From NCBI GenBank assembly GCA_049642465.1, contig JBAROV010000146.1, positions 1 through 33,186 of the forward strand: 33,186 nucleotides of DNA. Reading direction: 5' to 3'. The position numbers were made by a program, and so were the translations under genes. The stretch comes from CAWDPQ01 sp049642465 (lineage in GTDB: Bacteria; Acidobacteriota; Vicinamibacteria; Vicinamibacterales; 2-12-FULL-66-21). Of the stretch, positions 15,997 through 24,791 are shown one piece after another. Each line of letters starts with the position of its first letter. Position 1 is the first letter of the stretch. Below the pieces are notes generated by a model. That model worked only from the letters and a program-made list of their open reading frames with translations. It was not told the origin of the DNA and ran no database searches.

Positions 15997-17265
15997 ATGG
16001 GTATGTCACCCGTGCGCCGCGCCTCGATCATTCTCTTAATAGCTGCCGCCGTGATCGCAGTTGGGCTGATGTTTGCCCAGGATCAGATCACGCTGAAGCT
16101 CCGCAGCGCTTACGCGGCAGAAGATCCCCGTCACCAGACCTACATCGCGGCGCTCGTCGGCGCCGACGCCACGAGTGGCAACAGCTACGACGTGCTGACC
16201 AATGGCGACCAGATATTCCCAGCGATGCTGGACGCGATCAACGGCGCGCGCAAACGCATCAGCTTCGAGACGTACATCTATGACACCGGGAGCGTTGCGG
16301 ATCGATTCACGGCCGCGCTGGAAGCCGCCGCCCGGCGCGGTGTTCGCGTGCGAGTCGTGGTGGACGCGGTCGGCGCCAGCTCGATGGACACGGCCCACGC
16401 CGATCGTCTTCGGGCCTCTGGCTGCCACGTCGCGCAGTTCAACACCCCCGCCTGGTATTCGCTCGAAGAACTGAACTACCGCACGCACCGAAAGATCCTC
16501 GTCGTCGACGGTGAAGTCGGGTTCACCGGTGGCGTCGGGGTAGCCGATCACTGGCTTGGCAACGCCCAGGACAAGGAGCACTGGCGCGACACACAGGTCC
16601 GCATCCGCGGCCCCATCGTCCGGCTGATGGAAGCGGCCTTTTACGAGAACTTCACCGAGGCAGCCGGAGAAGAATCGCCCGAGGTGGATGACCCGGCAGC
16701 TGGAGCGTCCGAGGAAGGCGCCTCAATCGTGGTGCGCAGTTCCCCGACCGGCGGCAGCAACGATCTGAAACGCCTCTATCTCCTCGCCCTCGCGTCCGCG
16801 CGGCGGACGATCGACATCACGAGTCCGTACTTCGTCACCGATGAATCGACGCGTTGGTCGCTGCAGGATGCGATCTCGCGAGGCGTCAAAGTGAGGATTC
16901 TCGTGGAAGGCGACATTACCGATGCGATGCCTGTGAAGTACGCCTCGCGAGCCCACTACGAACAGTTCATCCGGCAAGGGATGGAAATCTACGAATATCA
17001 GCCAACGATGATGCATACAAAAGTGCTGGTGGTGGACGGCGTGTGGAGCATGTTTGGTTCGGCGAACTTCGATAATCGATCGCTGGAGTTGAACGACGAG
17101 TTGAATCTCGCCGTGACCAACCGCGCACTCGCCGCCAGGTTTCTTGCGGACATGGAACAGGACCTTCGCGTGTCCCACCGGATCACGCTCGAAGCCTGGC
17201 AGCAGCGCGGCACGCTGAACAAAGCGCGCGAACGCTTCTGGTCGGCGTTTGGGGAAATCTTCTGA
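15997..17265 (+). CDS. Phospholipase D-family protein, cardiolipin synthase-like
   Basis: The product has 422 residues with one N-terminal membrane helix (about residues 9-26), then two HKD half-sites: H164-x-K166-x4-D171 in THRKILVVDG and H340-x-K342-x4-D347 in MHTKVLVVDG, each followed by the GG/GSANFDNRS-type strand. Two HKD motifs with this length fit bacterial cardiolipin synthases, which join two phosphatidylglycerol molecules or use phosphatidylethanolamine. A nuclease or general phospholipase D activity cannot be excluded. An in-frame ATG two codons later is an alternative start. It stands alone between a tRNA gene and gltX. Confidence 0.88.
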   Translation: MGMSPVRRASIILLIAAAVIAVGLMFAQDQITLKLRSAYAAEDPRHQTYIAALVGADATSGNSYDVLTNGDQIFPAMLDAINGARKRISFETYIYDTGSVADRFTAALEAAARRGVRVRVVVDAVGASSMDTAHADRLRASGCHVAQFNTPAWYSLEELNYRTHRKILVVDGEVGFTGGVGVADHWLGNAQDKEHWRDTQVRIRGPIVRLMEAAFYENFTEAAGEESPEVDDPAAGASEEGASIVVRSSPTGGSNDLKRLYLLALASARRTIDITSPYFVTDESTRWSLQDAISRGVKVRILVEGDITDAMPVKYASRAHYEQFIRQGMEIYEYQPTMMHTKVLVVDGVWSMFGSANFDNRSLELNDELNLAVTNRALAARFLADMEQDLRVSHRITLEAWQQRGTLNKARERFWSAFGEIF

Positions 17266-17311
17266 GATCGGGAGGACGGGAGATCGGGAGATCGGGAGAT
17301 CGGGAGGACGG
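17265..17311. repeat. 8-bp tandem repeat array
   Basis: Starting at the last base of the preceding stop codon, AGATCGGG and its variant AGGACGGG alternate for six units (the last is 7 bases). A further GAGGACGGG pair occurs at 17332-17349, just before gltX. Confidence 0.85.
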
Positions 17312-17369
17312 AGCGCCCCGCGAGCACTGAAAGAGGACGGGAGGACGGGTCCGGTCGTAATATCGACCG

Positions 17370-18824
17370 ATGATCCGTGTTCGGTTTGCCCCATCGCCTA
17401 CGGGCTACCTCCACGTCGGCGGCGCCCGCACGGCGTTGTTCAACTGGCTCTATGCGCGTCGCCATGCCGGCGTGTTCGTCCTTCGCATCGAAGACACCGA
17501 CGCGGAGCGCTCCTCCTGGGAGATGGTCGCGGGCATCGTTGATGGTCTGCGATGGCTGGGGCTGGATTGGGACGAAGGGCCCGACGTCGGCGGTCCGCAC
17601 GCGCCTTACTTTCAGTCGCAGCGCCTGGACAAACATCGAGCGTTGGCTGAAGAGTTGGTCAGCGAAGGCCAGGCCTATTACTGCTTTTGCACGCCAGATC
17701 TGCTTCAGAGAAAGCGCGAAGCGGCGGAATCCGCCGGAGGTGGCTGGGTCTACGATCGCATGTGCCTGAGTCTTGGCGCGGATGACATCGCGCGGTTGAA
17801 GGCATCCACTGCGCCACGGGCGATTCGCTTTCGCGTACCTGACGGGGTCACGGCATTCGACGATCTCGTGCACGGCCGGATTGAGTTTGAGAACAAGGTG
17901 ATCGAAGACTTCGTGATCCTTCGATCTGACGGCCAGCCCACCTATCACCTCTCTGTCGTTGCCGACGACATCGACATGAAGATCACACACGTCGTCCGCG
18001 GCGACGATCACATTTCAAATACGCCCAAGCACCTCCTGCTATACTCCGCGTTCCGCGCCCGCGTCCCCGCCTTTGCCCACGTCCCGCTGATCCTCGGCCA
18101 GGACAAGAAGCGTCTCAGCAAGCGGCACGGCGCCACGTCGGTGATGGAGTACCAGCGGCTCGGGTATCTCCCTGGGGCGATGGTGAATTTTCTCGCGTTG
18201 CTTGGATGGTCACCGGGCACGGATCAGGAACTGTTCACGCGCGATGAACTCGTCCGACAGTTCACGCTCGAAGGCATCACCGGCAGCAACGCAGTATTCA
18301 ACCTCGAGAAGCTGGACTGGATGAACCAGCAGCATCTTCTGGGAATGCCGCCGGACGAAGTAGCGCGGCGCATCGAAGCATTGATGAAGGATGCGGGCGT
18401 CTGGCGCGACGCGTTCGCCACGACCGAACGCCCGTGGCTGCTACGAGTGATTGAGTTGGTGCGATCGCGCGCGAAGACGCTGTCGCAGTTGCTTGATGCC
18501 GCGATGCCGTTTCTCCAGGAACACGTCTCCCCCGATCCCGAAGCTGCGGGAAAACATCTTTCGAGCAGCACACTGAAACGGCCATTCGCGACGTTGATTG
18601 AGGCGTTCGCTCGAGTGGAAGCCTTCGATCCAAGAACGCTCGAGGAGGTTTTGCGAACCACTGCCGAGCGCGAAGGAATCAAGGCCGGGTCCCTCATCCA
18701 CGCCACCCGGGTCGCCGCGACTGGACGCGCAGTGAGCCCCGGACTCTTCGAAGTGCTCGAACTGCTCGGGCGGGACCGGACCCTCGAGCGCATGCGAGCC
18801 GCGGCGCAGCTGATTCCTAGGTGA
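17370..18824 (+). CDS. gltX: Glutamyl-tRNA synthetase
   Basis: The product has 484 residues, normal for bacterial GluRS. The class I HIGH motif is in PSPTGYLHVGGARTALFNWL (residues 8-27) and the KMSKS equivalent is KRLSK (247-251). Other family blocks are LRIEDTDAERS, YYCFC, DFVILRSDGQPTYH and the anticodon-binding helical C-terminus. It charges tRNA-Glu with glutamate, and in lineages lacking GlnRS also tRNA-Gln; the substrate range cannot be told here. The ATG at 17370 follows an AT-rich GTAATAT stretch. No feedback leader or T-box was seen. Confidence 0.97.
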   Translation: MIRVRFAPSPTGYLHVGGARTALFNWLYARRHAGVFVLRIEDTDAERSSWEMVAGIVDGLRWLGLDWDEGPDVGGPHAPYFQSQRLDKHRALAEELVSEGQAYYCFCTPDLLQRKREAAESAGGGWVYDRMCLSLGADDIARLKASTAPRAIRFRVPDGVTAFDDLVHGRIEFENKVIEDFVILRSDGQPTYHLSVVADDIDMKITHVVRGDDHISNTPKHLLLYSAFRARVPAFAHVPLILGQDKKRLSKRHGATSVMEYQRLGYLPGAMVNFLALLGWSPGTDQELFTRDELVRQFTLEGITGSNAVFNLEKLDWMNQQHLLGMPPDEVARRIEALMKDAGVWRDAFATTERPWLLRVIELVRSRAKTLSQLLDAAMPFLQEHVSPDPEAAGKHLSSSTLKRPFATLIEAFARVEAFDPRTLEEVLRTTAEREGIKAGSLIHATRVAATGRAVSPGLFEVLELLGRDRTLERMRAAAQLIPR

Positions 18825-19163
18825 GGCGATCTTTGCCGAGAGTGCATGTAAGAGCCACACTGGGGTGACCGACACCCTCTTTCTACACGCTCCTCCGGCT
18901 CACCTCATCTAGGAACTCATTTACCCAAGTCGGGCACTCGCGTCCCTAGTTCGCTGATTCAGAGGGCACGGGTTGGCCCGATCACGGAAAAGGTTTCTCC
19001 CAAAGTCCCACTCGGATGCCAGCCTCTATCCTCAATCTAATCAAGCAGATCCGGGCAATTAATGGCACCCCCGTTGCAGAGTTGGGCCACAGGCGGCTGC
19101 GGCATTTCCGTAGGCACGCCCCAATGGGACGAAGACAGCACATGGGGGACGGGAGGAGGACAC
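18825..19163. other. Intergenic region, nothing recognised
   Basis: These 339 bases follow gltX. They contain GGTGAG and CTCACC segments about 70 bases apart, but no gene, RNA or repeat that can be supported. They end with GGAGGAGGA, the ribosome-binding site of the KGG gene. Confidence 0.4.
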
Positions 19164-19481
19164 GTGGCCAAGGAAGATCGCGGATTTGCATCGATGGATC
19201 GGGCCAAGCAGCGTGAGATCGCGAGCAAGGGCGGCAAGGCCGCGCACCAGAAAGGCACCGCGCACGAGTGGACCAGTGAAGAGGCACGTGACGCCGGCCG
19301 GAAGGGCGGCATCGCCAGCCACCGCCGTCGCCGTGAGCAAATGGGCGTGGGTGGCAGCTCCCCAAGCACTGCCGACGATCGAAGCGACCACCGGAACACG
19401 AGTGGCGGCGAAGTCAACCGTGAAGACCTGATGCAAGACCGCAGCGACATGAGCGACATGTCGGAGAATCACAATCGGTAG
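19164..19481 (+). CDS. KGG-repeat small hydrophilic protein (YciG/stress-induced type)
   Basis: The product has 105 residues from the GTG at 19164, which is preceded by GGAGGAGGA at optimal distance; the frame is open further upstream without family sequence. Two KGG motifs are seen: REIASKGGKAAHQKGTAH and ARDAGRKGGIASHRRRRE. This is the pattern of the KGG family (YciG-like), found in stress-induced, seed-LEA-like bacterial proteins. The C-terminal half is Ser/Asp/Asn-rich and probably disordered. A role in desiccation or general stress is inferred from family only. Confidence 0.8.
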   Translation: MAKEDRGFASMDRAKQREIASKGGKAAHQKGTAHEWTSEEARDAGRKGGIASHRRRREQMGVGGSSPSTADDRSDHRNTSGGEVNREDLMQDRSDMSDMSENHNR

Positions 19482-19488
19482 CACATGA

Positions 19489-19548
19489 CGTCTCCGGAGT
19501 ACTCACGGAGAGCTTGAACGGCCTGATTCCGTTCGTACTTCGGAGACG
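19489..19548. repeat. Long nested hairpin
   Basis: The arms 19489-19502 and 19535-19548 pair over 14 positions (13 Watson-Crick and one G-T). Inside, GAACGG (19516-19521) pairs with CCGTTC (19529-19534), stacked directly against the outer arm. It starts seven bases after the KGG gene stop. It lacks a U-tract; it may work as a terminator, an RNA element or a repetitive extragenic palindrome. Confidence 0.65.
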
Positions 19549-19637
19549 CGCAGCGGCTTGCCTCCCCGTCCTTCGACGTTGGCCGTAGCTATAGCGAAGG
19601 CGGGTTGGTTTCACGGTTGGTTATATGATCGCCAGTC

Positions 19638-20321
19638 GTGACACCGGCCGATTACGCGCGCGCAAGACGTCTCCTTCTCCGACGCGATCCCATCCTCGCG
19701 GCACTGATCCGGGAGTACGGGCCCTGCGGGCTCGCGGCCGCACAACGCAGCGATCACTTTTCCGCCCTCGTTCGCGCCATCGTTTTCCAACAACTGTCCA
19801 CGAAGGCCGCTTCGACCATCTATTCGCGGATGGTTGCGCTCCTCGCCAACGGCGAGCTGACACCGGAGGCCCTTGCAGCACTCAGCGATGAGCAGTTGCG
19901 CAGCGCCGGGATCAGCCGCCAGAAGGGAGGGTATCTGCGTGACCTCTGCGACAAGGTGACGGCAGGTGTCGTGCCGCTCGATGAGCTCGAGCGCATGGCG
20001 GACGACCAGGTCATCGAGGCTCTCACGAAAATCAAAGGCATCGGACGATGGTCTGCGGAGATGTTTCTGATGTTCCGCCTGCATCGGCCTGATGTCCTGC
20101 CGGTGGGCGATCTCGGCATCATGAACGCCGTGATGAAGGTGTATCGCATGCGGAAAAAGCCCACACCGGAACGCCTCCGGCGCCTCGGCGAAGCATGGAG
20201 GCCTTACCGCTCTGTCGCGTCGTGGTATCTCTGGCGGAGTCTCGGCAGTGCGCCCGGTCAGCCACTCCCCGCCGCTCCGCAGTCATCCGCCAGTGCTCGT
20301 TCGAAGAAGGCCTCGGAATGA
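19638..20321 (+). CDS. DNA-3-methyladenine glycosylase II (AlkA/HhH-GPD family)
   Basis: The product has 227 residues starting at a GTG (19638). It holds the helix-hairpin-helix LTKIKGIGRWSAEMFLMF and the Gly/Pro loop ending in the catalytic Asp (D158 in VLPVGDLG). The upstream block ALVRAIVFQQLSTKAASTIY is also typical of AlkA. It excises alkylated purines from DNA, leaving abasic sites. It lacks the N-terminal Ada-like or beta domain of E. coli AlkA, so it is the short bacterial form. Its stop overlaps the start of the next gene (ATGA at 20318-20321), so the two are translationally coupled despite unrelated roles. Confidence 0.9.
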   Translation: MTPADYARARRLLLRRDPILAALIREYGPCGLAAAQRSDHFSALVRAIVFQQLSTKAASTIYSRMVALLANGELTPEALAALSDEQLRSAGISRQKGGYLRDLCDKVTAGVVPLDELERMADDQVIEALTKIKGIGRWSAEMFLMFRLHRPDVLPVGDLGIMNAVMKVYRMRKKPTPERLRRLGEAWRPYRSVASWYLWRSLGSAPGQPLPAAPQSSASARSKKASE

Positions 20322-23300
20322 GCCGTACCGTTTGCGCGCTGTGGCTCGCGGTCCTGGTGTCAGCGGTTGGCGCACAGCAGACTGAAAAGAAGTGGGACGT
20401 CAACGATGACCTCGGTCCCGTATCGAAACTCACGTTCGAAACGAGCGAGGGCACCTGGATGAACGTGGACGTCAGTCCCGACGGTCGCCTGGTCGTGTTC
20501 GATCTCCTCGGCGACATTTACACGATGCCGCTTGATACGGGCGGCGTCGCGACACGCCTGACCAGTGGCTCCGCCTTCGACATGCAGCCGCGATTCAGTC
20601 CCGACGGCACCCGCATCGCCTTTTCCACCGATCGCGACGGGCTGTGGAACATCTGGACGATGGATGCGGCGGGGAAGAACGCGAAACAGATCTCGCGGGA
20701 ACGTCGATGGTTCGTGAACAGCCCGACGTGGTCTCCTGACGGCGTGTATGTCTTCGCGCGCAAGCACTTCGTGAAGGAACGCTCGCTCGGCGCGGGAGAG
20801 ATCTGGATGTACCACGCGTCGGGAATGTCGGACGGTCTCCAGGTGACCGAGCGCAGCGGCTGGCAAAAAGACAACGGCGAACCTGACATATCGCCGGACG
20901 GACGCTACCTTTATTACAGCAAGGACGTCACCCCCGGCCAGACGTTCGAATACAACAAGGATCCGAACGGTACCATTTACGCGATCATCAGGCGTGACTT
21001 GACGACCGGGCAGGAACGTCGAGCCGTGAGTGTCCAGGGCGGATCGGTCGCGCCGCACGTCTCTCCCGATGGAAAGACGCTCGCGTACATCCGTCGCGTT
21101 CGGATCAAGAGCGCTCTCTATCTACGGGATTTCGAAAGCGGCCGCGATCGCGAACTGTTTGGCAATGTTGACAAGGATCTGCAGGAAGCCTGGGCCATCC
21201 ATGGTTTGTACCCTCAATTCGCGTGGACGCCGGATGGTCGATCCATTGTCGTCTGGGGAGAAGGGAAGATTTGGCGCGTCGACGTCGTCACCGGCAAAGG
21301 CCAGCCGATCCCCTTCACGGCGTCGGTCGAACAAACGATCAACGAGGCCCTGCGATTTCCTCAAAAAGTCCAACCCGACGAGTTTCCAGTACGGATGCTC
21401 CGCGACGTACGCGTCTCACCCGACGGCCGCAACGTTGTCTACAGTGCGCTTGGACATCTCTACACCCGCAAGCTTCCCGACGGCACGCCGCAGCGATTGA
21501 CGAAGGACGAACGCTTCGAGTTCTTCCCCTCGTACTCGCCCGACGGACAGTGGATTGCCTACACGACATGGTCCGATGCCGAGTTCGGACGCGTCAGGAT
21601 CGTGCGGCCTGATGGCGGCGGCGGGCGGGATGTGGTCACTAATCCTGGCCATTATGTGGATCCGTCGTTTTCGCCTGACGGGCGCAAGCTTGTCTTCAGA
21701 CACGCGGGTGGCGATCAGGTACGTGGTCGCTACTTTACGCAAAACCCGGGCGTCTACGTCGCCGATATCTCCGGTGGGGAGCCTCTTCTCGTGCGTGAAG
21801 CGGGAACCGATCCGGAATTCGATCACACAGGATCGCGGATTTACTTGCGAGAGGTTCGAAACGAAAAGTACACGCTCTTCAGTGTTGGCGTGCCCACCGC
21901 GACGTCTCCGGTGCCAGGGAAGGATGAAATCGAGCACGTGCGCAGCGACAACGCTGTGCAGTACGCCATCTCGCCGGACGGCAAGTGGGTAGCCTTCGAG
22001 GAGCGATTCAAGACCTTCATTGCTCCGTTTCCCCGCACCGGCCGGCCCATTGACATCGGGCCGACGACGCAGGCGTATCCCGTACAGCGCGTGTCGCGTG
22101 ACGCGGGGTTCAATCTGCATTGGTCGGGGGACAGCAGGCGGTTGCACTGGTCGCTCGGCCCGGAGCTTTTCACTCGCGATCTCACGCACACGTTCGGCTT
22201 TGTCGAAAACGGCCAGCCGAAACCTGACGAGCCTGAAGCCAAAGGCATCGCGGTCGGGTTCACCGCGAAGAGCGACAAGCCGGATGGTGCGCTTGCCCTT
22301 GTCGGTGCTCGAGTTGTCACGATGGCAGGGCTGAAGCCGGGACCGATTCAAGGCGCGCCCGGAGTGATCGAGAATGCGACGATCGTGATCGATGCCAATC
22401 GCATCGTCGCGATTGGTCCTTCCTCTGCCACTCAAATCCCTGCTCGTGCACGACGCATTGACGTCCGCGGCAAAACGATAATGCCCGGAATCGTCGACGT
22501 GCACGGACATCTCGGCGGCGAATCGAGCGGCCTCGTCGTCCAGGCGAGCTGGCCGCTTGCGGCCAACCTGGCGTTCGGCGTGACGACCTCGCACGATCCG
22601 TCGAACGATACCGAAACCATCTTCACGAATGCGGAGTTGATCCGCACGGGTGCGAAGCTCGGGCCGCGAGTGTTCTCGACCGGCACAATCCTGTACGGCG
22701 CGGAGACACCCTTCAAGGCTGTGGTCGAATCGTACGAGGATGCGCTCTCTCATGTTCGCAGGCAGAAAGCGGCCGGCGCGTTTTCGGTCAAGAGTTACAA
22801 CCAGCAGCGGCGGGACGCTCGCCAGATGATTATCAAGGCGGCGCGCGAGCTGGGGACGATGGTCGTGCCGGAAGGTGGCTCGCTGCTTTACATGAACCAG
22901 ACGCACGTGCTCGACGGCCACACCGGCGTCGAGCACTCACTTCCAGTCCCCCGGATTTACAAGGACACCATTCAACTCTTCGCACGCAGCAAAACTGGCT
23001 ACACCCCGACGCTCATTGTCGGCTACGGCGGATTGTTCGGTGAGTCCTACTGGTATCAGCACACCAGCGTCTGGGAAAACGAACGGCTGCTAGGATTCAT
23101 GCCCCGTGAAGTCGTGGACGAGCGATCCCGGCGAAGGACGATGGCGCCGGAAGACGATTTCAATCACGTGCTCATCGCGCGAGGAGCGAAGCAGATTCTC
23201 GATGCCGGTGGTTCGGTGCAGCTCGGCGCGCACGGGCAGTTGCAGGGTCTCGGCGCGCACTGGGAGCTGTGGATGCTTCAGCAAGGCGGTATGAGCGCGA

Positions 23301-23548
23301 TCGAGGCGCTGCGGGCGGCAACCATCGATGGCGCCCGTTACCTTGGGCTGGACGGGGATCTTGGATCGATCGAAAAAGGAAAACTCGCGGATCTCATCGT
23401 CCTGGATCGCAATCCGCTGGAGAACATCCGGGACTCAGAATCGATCGCGATGGTGATGTTGAATGGGCGGTTGTACGACGCGAAGACGCTCAACGAGATT
23501 GGCAACCATCCGCGTCAGCGGCGAGGGTTCTGGTTTGAGGATCGGTAG
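20318..23548 (+). CDS. Exported PD40 propeller-amidohydrolase fusion protein
   Basis: The product has 1076 residues from the ATG at 20318, which overlaps the glycosylase stop and begins a signal peptide (residues 1-19, ending VGAQ). Residues 40-640 carry many TolB/PD40 repeats (VSPDGRLVVF, FSPDGTRIAF, ISPDGRYLYY, VSPDGKTLAY and others). Residues 655-1070 form a metal-dependent amidohydrolase with DVHGHLG (H729, H731), HTGVEHSL, GAHGQLQGLG and the C-terminal GKLADLIVL. The fused layout is known among acidobacterial and related secreted hydrolases, where the propeller may bind peptide or polymer substrates for the barrel (inference). The natural substrate is unknown. Confidence 0.92.
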   Translation: MSRTVCALWLAVLVSAVGAQQTEKKWDVNDDLGPVSKLTFETSEGTWMNVDVSPDGRLVVFDLLGDIYTMPLDTGGVATRLTSGSAFDMQPRFSPDGTRIAFSTDRDGLWNIWTMDAAGKNAKQISRERRWFVNSPTWSPDGVYVFARKHFVKERSLGAGEIWMYHASGMSDGLQVTERSGWQKDNGEPDISPDGRYLYYSKDVTPGQTFEYNKDPNGTIYAIIRRDLTTGQERRAVSVQGGSVAPHVSPDGKTLAYIRRVRIKSALYLRDFESGRDRELFGNVDKDLQEAWAIHGLYPQFAWTPDGRSIVVWGEGKIWRVDVVTGKGQPIPFTASVEQTINEALRFPQKVQPDEFPVRMLRDVRVSPDGRNVVYSALGHLYTRKLPDGTPQRLTKDERFEFFPSYSPDGQWIAYTTWSDAEFGRVRIVRPDGGGGRDVVTNPGHYVDPSFSPDGRKLVFRHAGGDQVRGRYFTQNPGVYVADISGGEPLLVREAGTDPEFDHTGSRIYLREVRNEKYTLFSVGVPTATSPVPGKDEIEHVRSDNAVQYAISPDGKWVAFEERFKTFIAPFPRTGRPIDIGPTTQAYPVQRVSRDAGFNLHWSGDSRRLHWSLGPELFTRDLTHTFGFVENGQPKPDEPEAKGIAVGFTAKSDKPDGALALVGARVVTMAGLKPGPIQGAPGVIENATIVIDANRIVAIGPSSATQIPARARRIDVRGKTIMPGIVDVHGHLGGESSGLVVQASWPLAANLAFGVTTSHDPSNDTETIFTNAELIRTGAKLGPRVFSTGTILYGAETPFKAVVESYEDALSHVRRQKAAGAFSVKSYNQQRRDARQMIIKAARELGTMVVPEGGSLLYMNQTHVLDGHTGVEHSLPVPRIYKDTIQLFARSKTGYTPTLIVGYGGLFGESYWYQHTSVWENERLLGFMPREVVDERSRRRTMAPEDDFNHVLIARGAKQILDAGGSVQLGAHGQLQGLGAHWELWMLQQGGMSAIEALRAATIDGARYLGLDGDLGSIEKGKLADLIVLDRNPLENIRDSESIAMVMLNGRLYDAKTLNEIGNHPRQRRGFWFEDR

Positions 23549-23562
23549 TTGAGGACAGGTAG

Positions 23563-23584
23563 CTTCCGCCTTTGCAGGCGGAAG
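23563..23584. terminator. Perfect hairpin between convergent genes
   Basis: CTTCCGCC (23563-23570) and GGCGGAAG (23577-23584) pair perfectly around TTTGCA, 15 bases after the amidohydrolase stop and 45 bases before the stop of the convergent gene. The placement fits a bidirectional terminator. A further GGCGGAAGC nearby (about 23600) repeats the right arm, which also suggests a dispersed palindromic element. Confidence 0.55.
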
Positions 23585-23628
23585 AACAATGGCCTTGCGG
23601 CGGAAGCTCCTGCGGTCGCTTTCTTGGG

Positions 23629-24477
23629 TTACTTCTTGGTCGCCATCCACGGTTTGCCGTTCGTTCCCGACGTGGCCCCGTGGATCATGTTGCCTTCCAC
23701 CTTGCCTGAATACTTCACATTCCCGGCGGTGAAGGTCAGGTCGTTGCCACGCAATTTCCCGGTAACGGCTGTCGAACCGAGCGTGCCCGTGACGTTCTGA
23801 AATTGCTGGGTGAGCTTCAACTCCCCTTGCGGCATCGACCAGGCGCCTTCGACCTTTGCCGGCACGATCCAGAGTAGCGCGGTGCACCAGCTGGTGCAGT
23901 CGTCGGAAATCGTGGACGTTTCGTCGGCTTGCCAGTCCTCCATCGTGAAGGTATTCGACACGACCCGCGTGCCTGGCTTCAGATTGAGGATCGTTGGCCG
24001 CAGCTTCATGTTGATTGACGGCAGCAGAAACATCGTGATCACGGTGGCCTTCGAGAAGTCGGTCTCGAAAAGGTCCGCCTTGGCGAATGCCGCCTTGTCG
24101 CTGACGCCCGCGGCCGCTGCATTGCGTTTCGAGAGTTCGACCATGTCCGGGTTGTACTCGATGCCCATCGCACGGGTGCCGCGTTTGGCAGCGGTGATGA
24201 CTGTGCGGCCGTCCCCCGAGCCGAGATCCATGAGGAAATCCTGCGGCGTGATCTTGGCCATGTCGAGCATCTTGTCCACGAGCGCCTGCGGCGTTGGCAC
24301 CCAGACGACGTCTTTGCCTTCCTGACCGACCTGCGGCTCGTATGGCTTCTGGGCGGTGGCCGGTTTCTGGGTTTGCGGTTTCGGCGGGGTTTGGGTGGCC
24401 TGCGCGAAGAGCGGGGCAGCGGAAATGACCAGGGCTAACAGGAAACCAGGAAATCCAAAGCGATGGCGTGCGGTCAT
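23629..24477 (-). CDS. Exported SAM-dependent methyltransferase-like protein
   Basis: The product has 282 residues from the ATG at 24477, chosen because it begins a clear signal peptide (hydrophobic residues 9-22, then PLFAQATQ); the frame is open 108 codons further without protein character. Residues 30-50 form a Pro/Gln/Thr linker. A Rossmann methyltransferase domain follows, with motif I DLGSGDGR (84-91), the acidic motif II GIEYNPDMVELS and ITMFLLPSINMKLRP. The C-terminal part (about 190-282) is a beta-rich domain. The methyl donor is normally cytoplasmic, so an exported enzyme of this fold is odd; it may be membrane-anchored, or a non-enzymatic or different-substrate relative. Confidence 0.8.
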   Translation of the reverse strand: MTARHRFGFPGFLLALVISAAPLFAQATQTPPKPQTQKPATAQKPYEPQVGQEGKDVVWVPTPQALVDKMLDMAKITPQDFLMDLGSGDGRTVITAAKRGTRAMGIEYNPDMVELSKRNAAAAGVSDKAAFAKADLFETDFSKATVITMFLLPSINMKLRPTILNLKPGTRVVSNTFTMEDWQADETSTISDDCTSWCTALLWIVPAKVEGAWSMPQGELKLTQQFQNVTGTLGSTAVTGKLRGNDLTFTAGNVKYSGKVEGNMIHGATSGTNGKPWMATKK

Positions 24478-24791
24478 GAAAGCGTTCTCCGGGAATGTTC
24501 GCCGCCCTCGTGCACGCAAATGCGGCCGAGCTGGCGATCTTGTCAACGAATAAGCATATTCCGACGAGCTGGCGAACGACTTTAGAATTACGCATCCGGG
24601 GGGGTAGCTGTTACACCCCTGGCATTCGTCCCACCCATCGTCGCATTCACCGGCGGGGCCCGGATCCGTTCGACTGAAGCTGTAGACGCACGACCCGGCG
24701 CTGCCGTTGGACTCGACACCCGCAGCGGCGACCGCGCCTCGTGAGCCACTTTGCCCGCTCCATGCGCCTTCCCCAGAGGACCGACGCGGAC
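24478..24791. promoter_or_regulatory. Divergent intergenic region
   Basis: About 310 bases between the minus-strand methyltransferase-like gene and the plus-strand Tat-type gene. Promoters for both must lie here. The stretch TTTAGAATTACG near 24580-24592 is the only clearly AT-rich part. No gene was recognised. Confidence 0.35.

Noticed and set aside
15900..17350. Possible CRISPR-like arrays from the short tandem repeats
   Set aside because: Units are contiguous 16-mers and 8-mers without spacers, and no cas genes are present.
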